Below the pieces are notes generated by a model. That model was not told the origin of the DNA, searched no databases, and saw nothing but the letters and a program-made list of their open reading frames with translations. Positions 43,474 through 46,005 of a stretch of DNA of 46,005 nt are shown one piece after another. Each line of letters starts with the position of its first letter. The first letter of the stretch is position 1. Position numbers and translations under genes: made by a program. Location of the stretch: positions 1 to 46,005 of the forward strand of contig JAQGHV010000046.1 of assembly GCA_028288785.1 (NCBI GenBank). Reading direction: 5' to 3'. The stretch comes from Rhodospirillales bacterium. Its GTDB lineage: Bacteria; Pseudomonadota; Alphaproteobacteria; Acetobacterales; Acetobacteraceae.

Positions 43474-44368
43474 CAACACACGGTGCGGTTTGGTGGCCAT
43501 CCTCGGCGCTCCCAATGCCGGGAAATCGACGCTCGTGAACCGGCTCACCGGCAGCAAGGTGACGATCGTCTCGCCCAAGCCGCAAACGACGCGCTTCCGC
43601 ATCCGCGCCGTGGTCATGCGCGACCAGGCGCAGATCGTGCTCGTGGACACGCCCGGCATCTTCGCGCCGCGCCGGGGCCTCGATCGCGCGATGGTCGCAG
43701 CCGCCTGGTCCGGCGCGCGCGATGCCGACGTGACGGTTCTGATCGTCGACGCGCAGAGCGGCATCACCGAGCGCGTGCAGGCCATCCTGGACGGCCTCGC
43801 GAAGAGTGGGCGGCCGTGCTGGCTGGTGCTCAACAAGGTCGACCTCGTGGACCCGCCGGTGCTGCTGCCGCTGGCCGAAAAGCTCAATGCCGGGCAGGCC
43901 TTCGTCCATACCTTCATGATCTCGGCCGAGAAGGGCAGGGGTCTCGACAAGCTGCTGGAGACCATGGCCGAGGCGATGCCTCCCGGTCCCTGGCTTTTCC
44001 CCGCGGATGAGCTGTCCGACCTGCCGAACCGGATGCTCGCCGCCGAGATCGTGCGCGAGCACATCCTGCGCCTGACGCATGAGGAAGTGCCCCACCACGC
44101 CACGGTCGAGACCGAGAACTGGGAGGAGCGCAAGGACGGCTCCGTGCGGATCGACTGCACGATCTACGTCCTGCGCGCCACGCAGAAGGCGATCATCATC
44201 GGCGACAAGGGCAGCAAGGTTAAGGATATCGGCCGCCGCGCGCGTGCCGAGCTGATGACCCTGCTGGACAAGCCCGTGCATCTGTTTCTCAACGTGAAGG
44301 AGCGTGCCGGCTGGGATGAGGAGCGGGCGCGGCTGCGGGCGATCGGCCTGCGCGAGGAGGATGGGTGA
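43466..44368 (+). CDS. era: GTPase Era
   Basis: 300 residues. G1 is GAPNAGKST (14-22), G2 lies in KPQTTRFRI, G3 is DTPG, G4 is NKVD and G5 is SAEKGRG. The C-terminal KH domain shows AIIIGDKGSKVKDIGRRARA. Era binds 16S rRNA and is needed for small ribosomal subunit maturation. It starts inside the end of rnc and is followed by recO with a four-base overlap, so the three are translated together. Length and motifs are normal. Confidence 0.97.
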   Translation: MSDNTRCGLVAILGAPNAGKSTLVNRLTGSKVTIVSPKPQTTRFRIRAVVMRDQAQIVLVDTPGIFAPRRGLDRAMVAAAWSGARDADVTVLIVDAQSGITERVQAILDGLAKSGRPCWLVLNKVDLVDPPVLLPLAEKLNAGQAFVHTFMISAEKGRGLDKLLETMAEAMPPGPWLFPADELSDLPNRMLAAEIVREHILRLTHEEVPHHATVETENWEERKDGSVRIDCTIYVLRATQKAIIIGDKGSKVKDIGRRARAELMTLLDKPVHLFLNVKERAGWDEERARLRAIGLREEDG

Positions 44369-45093
44369 CCACGGCGTGGGAAGCGCCCGCGATCATCCTT
44401 TCGGCCCGCCCTTTCGGTGAAGGCGGCGCGGTGGTCCATGTGATCACCCGCGACCATGGCCGCCACGCCGGGCTGGTGCGCGGCGGTACCTCCCGCGCGC
44501 AATCCGCACTCTGGCAATCCGGCAACATGATCGAGGCGCGCTGGGTGGCGCGCCTGGCGGACCAGCTCGGCAACCTCACGGGGGAGTTGGTGCATCCGGC
44601 GGCCGCACTTGCCATGGAGGAACCGCTGGCCCTGGCCCTGCTGAGCTCCGCCTGCGCCATCGCCGAGGCGACCCTGCCGGAGCGCGAGCCGCACCCGGTG
44701 CTGTTCGAGGGCCTGGTGCGGATCGTTTCCCGCCTGGTGTACGGCGCGGCGCATGCGATGCCCGACTACATCAGATGGGAAGCGATGCTGCTCGCGGAGC
44801 TGGGTTTCGGCATCGATCTCGCCGCTTGCGCCGTGACGGGCGCGGTCGAGGACCTCGCCTACGTCTCCCCGAAATCAGGCCGTGCGGTGAGCCGCGACGC
44901 CGCCGCGGGCTGGGAAGACCGCCTGCTGCCGCTGGCGGCGTTCCTGCGTGACGACTCTGCGGCTTCGGGAGCGGAAGACTGGTCCGCGGGGCTGCGGCTG
45001 ACTGGGCACTTCCTGGAGCGCGACGTGTTCCATGGCCACCATCGCGCGGTGCCGGATGCGCGGCTGCGGCTGGTGGATCGGGTCATGGGCTGA
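44365..45093 (+). CDS. recO: DNA repair protein RecO
   Basis: 242 residues from GTG 44365, coupled to era. The N-terminal OB-like domain reads AIILSARPFGEGGAVVHVIT and GRHAGLVRGGTSRAQSALWQ; GELVHPAAALAMEEPLALAL follows. The cysteine-poor C-terminal region has LAACAVTGAVEDLAYVSPKSG, typical of alphaproteobacterial RecO. RecO loads RecA onto single-stranded DNA with RecR in gap repair. It is the last intact gene of the rpoZ-rel-acpS-lepB-rnc-era-recO block. Beyond it lie gene remnants. Confidence 0.93.
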   Translation: MTTAWEAPAIILSARPFGEGGAVVHVITRDHGRHAGLVRGGTSRAQSALWQSGNMIEARWVARLADQLGNLTGELVHPAAALAMEEPLALALLSSACAIAEATLPEREPHPVLFEGLVRIVSRLVYGAAHAMPDYIRWEAMLLAELGFGIDLAACAVTGAVEDLAYVSPKSGRAVSRDAAAGWEDRLLPLAAFLRDDSAASGAEDWSAGLRLTGHFLERDVFHGHHRAVPDARLRLVDRVMG

Positions 45094-45177
45094 GGGTGGC
45101 GGCTCGGGGACGTTGGCCTCGGTCGTCCCCTCACCGAATGATCGGCAGTCCCGCTTGAGGGTAGCGGGCCCGCTAGT

Positions 45178-45519
45178 CTAGGCCGCGAAACTGACCTCAC
45201 CCGCGGTCTGGATCTGCGCAAACCGCTGCATGCAGGAGATCGCGTTCTGGTGCTCCTCGCCGGACGCCCCGGCGCAGCAATCTTCGACGACACGGGCGTA
45301 GTCGCGGTCATGGCCTTCGCGGACGCCGGTATGAACCACGCCATTGGTCGAGACACCGGTCATGTAGATCTGCGTCGTTCCGAGCGCGTGCAGGATCGGT
45401 TCGAGCGACGTCCCATAGAAGGGGCTCACGCGGTGCTTTACGATGTCCAGCTCGTGTGGCTGGGGCTCGAGTGCTGCGAACACTTCGGTGCCCCAGGTGC
45501 CGAGCTTGGACAGGCCGCG
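45178..45519 (-). pseudogene. Isochorismatase-like hydrolase, 3' half only
   Basis: From 45519 down to the stop at 45178 the sequence encodes about 113 residues of a cysteine-hydrolase/isochorismatase-family protein. It reads GLSKLGTWGTEVFAALEPQP, VKHRVSPFYGTSLEPILHAL, YMTGVSTNGVVHTGVREG and VVEDCCAGASGEEHQNAI. The N-terminal half, which carries the catalytic Asp region, is missing. A TAG stands directly before the homologous part (45520-45522) and unrelated sequence follows. Val is found where many family members have the catalytic Cys (STNGVV). The remnant has no plausible start and is probably non-functional. Confidence 0.72.
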
Positions 45520-45554
45520 CTAGGCTCCGTTTACTGATCTGCGGGTGGACGTGC

Positions 45555-45665
45555 TTAGTTTGGTGAGCCGCTGGTTTGGCGCAAGTCATTGACGGTCGCC
45601 CAGCCGGCCTCGATGTGGCGGCGCAGCGCGAACATTGTGCCCGCGATGTCGCCCTCGACCATGCG
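45555..45665 (-). pseudogene. C-terminal tail of a GntR/FadR-type regulator
   Basis: About 35 codons ending at the stop 45555 encode VRMVEGDIAGTMFALRRHIE, then AGWATVNDLRQ. This resembles the last helix of the FCD ligand-binding domain of FadR-subfamily GntR regulators (a GD followed by an RRHI motif). All upstream coding sequence is gone: at about 45665 it meets the LivH-like remnant on the other strand. The short length makes the family assignment tentative. Confidence 0.5.
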
Positions 45666-46005
45666 AACGCTTTTCGTGGTGATCGGGTGTACGCGCATCG
45701 GCATCACCTTCCGCGCGGTGTGGACCAGCCCCCTCGCCAGCCGGGTCTGTGGCATCAACCTCCACGCCTTCCAGGGCTTGGCATGGGGGGCCGCGGCGAC
45801 GCTGGGCGTCATCGCCTCGCTGCTCATCATACCCAGCACCTTCCTGAGCTCGACCACGGTCGCGGCCTTCATGCTGCAATCCTTCGCGGCGGCCGTGCTC
45901 GGTGGCTTCTCGAGCCTGCCAGGGAGCATCATCGGAGGCCTGATCGTGGGCGTCGCCATGAACCTGTTCAGCTTCTTCGTGACATCGGAGCTGAGCAGCA
46001 CGTTC
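45661..46005 (+). pseudogene. LivH-like branched-chain amino acid permease, 5' truncated, runs off window
   Basis: About 115 residues read to the right edge of the window. The stretch CTRIGITFRAVWTSPLASRV, CGINLHAFQGLAWGAAATLG, VAAFMLQSFAAAVLGGFSSL and PGSIIGGLIVGVAMNLFSFF follows the C-terminal half of LivH/LivM permeases (RAV...GIN...LGGFSSLPG). The first half of the permease, about 160 residues, is absent: the sequence left of about 45665 codes for a different remnant on the opposite strand. The ATG at 45661 could allow translation of a partial protein, but it would lack most helices. The 3' end is outside the window. Confidence 0.68.

Overview
The window is very GC-rich, densely packed DNA of an alphaproteobacterium. 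The block rpoZ-rel-acpS-lepB-rnc-era-recO at the right, a UPF0262 gene, and the mix of Bug-type solute receptors with many small oxidoreductases suggest Rhodospirillales, most likely a Roseomonas-like member of the Acetobacteraceae. That placement is inferred from gene content; no rRNA or tRNA gene was seen.

Layout. 1-0.4 kb: end of an IS5-type insertion sequence. 0.4-1.7 kb: MaoC/SDR pair (minus). 1.8-3.3 kb: SPFH/NfeD membrane pair. 3.4-3.9 kb: broken UPF0114 gene. 4.0-7.5 kb: potassium-channel-like protein, NAD-sugar epimerase and DegT aminotransferase, the last two separated by a large imperfect palindrome. 7.5-10.5 kb: degenerate tandem repeats, DEAD-box helicase, metallo-beta-lactamase-fold hydrolase. 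10.5-17.1 kb (minus): a complete carbohydrate ABC importer (ATPase, binding protein, two permeases) with an enolase-superfamily dehydratase and a 2-hydroxyacid dehydrogenase, which looks like an uptake and catabolism operon for a sugar or sugar acid. 17.2-22.6 kb: nitronate-monooxygenase-like protein, an Rrf2 regulator lacking most of its usual cysteines, class V aminotransferase, cupin, class II aldolase and PrpF-type isomerase. 23-29.3 kb: orphan ABC-3 metal permease, UPF0262, DUF983, Asp/Glu-racemase family protein, then a minus-strand run of hydrolase, 2-hydroxyacid dehydrogenase, thioesterase and amino-acid permease.

29.5-38.6 kb: intact minCDE division-site genes lie between two related NMT1/THI5-like binding proteins that lack signal peptides. 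Beside minE is a frameshifted second minE copy joined to the tail of a third NMT1-like gene. Two Bug receptors, a gamma-glutamyltransferase and an enoyl-CoA hydratase follow. 38.6-45.1 kb is housekeeping: omega subunit, (p)ppGpp synthase/hydrolase, holo-ACP synthase, signal peptidase, RNase III, Era and RecO. 45.2-46.0 kb holds three gene remnants (isochorismatase-like, GntR-type, LivH-like) that look like the debris of a deletion.

The most notable signals lie outside intact genes: a dispersed ~80-100 bp intergenic repeat at three sites, twin hairpin elements with compensatory base changes, the ~280 bp palindrome, the minE duplication junction, and the head-to-head truncation at the right edge. 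No CRISPR array or recognised phage module was seen. Without searches, the specific substrates of the transport and catabolic genes remain unassigned.
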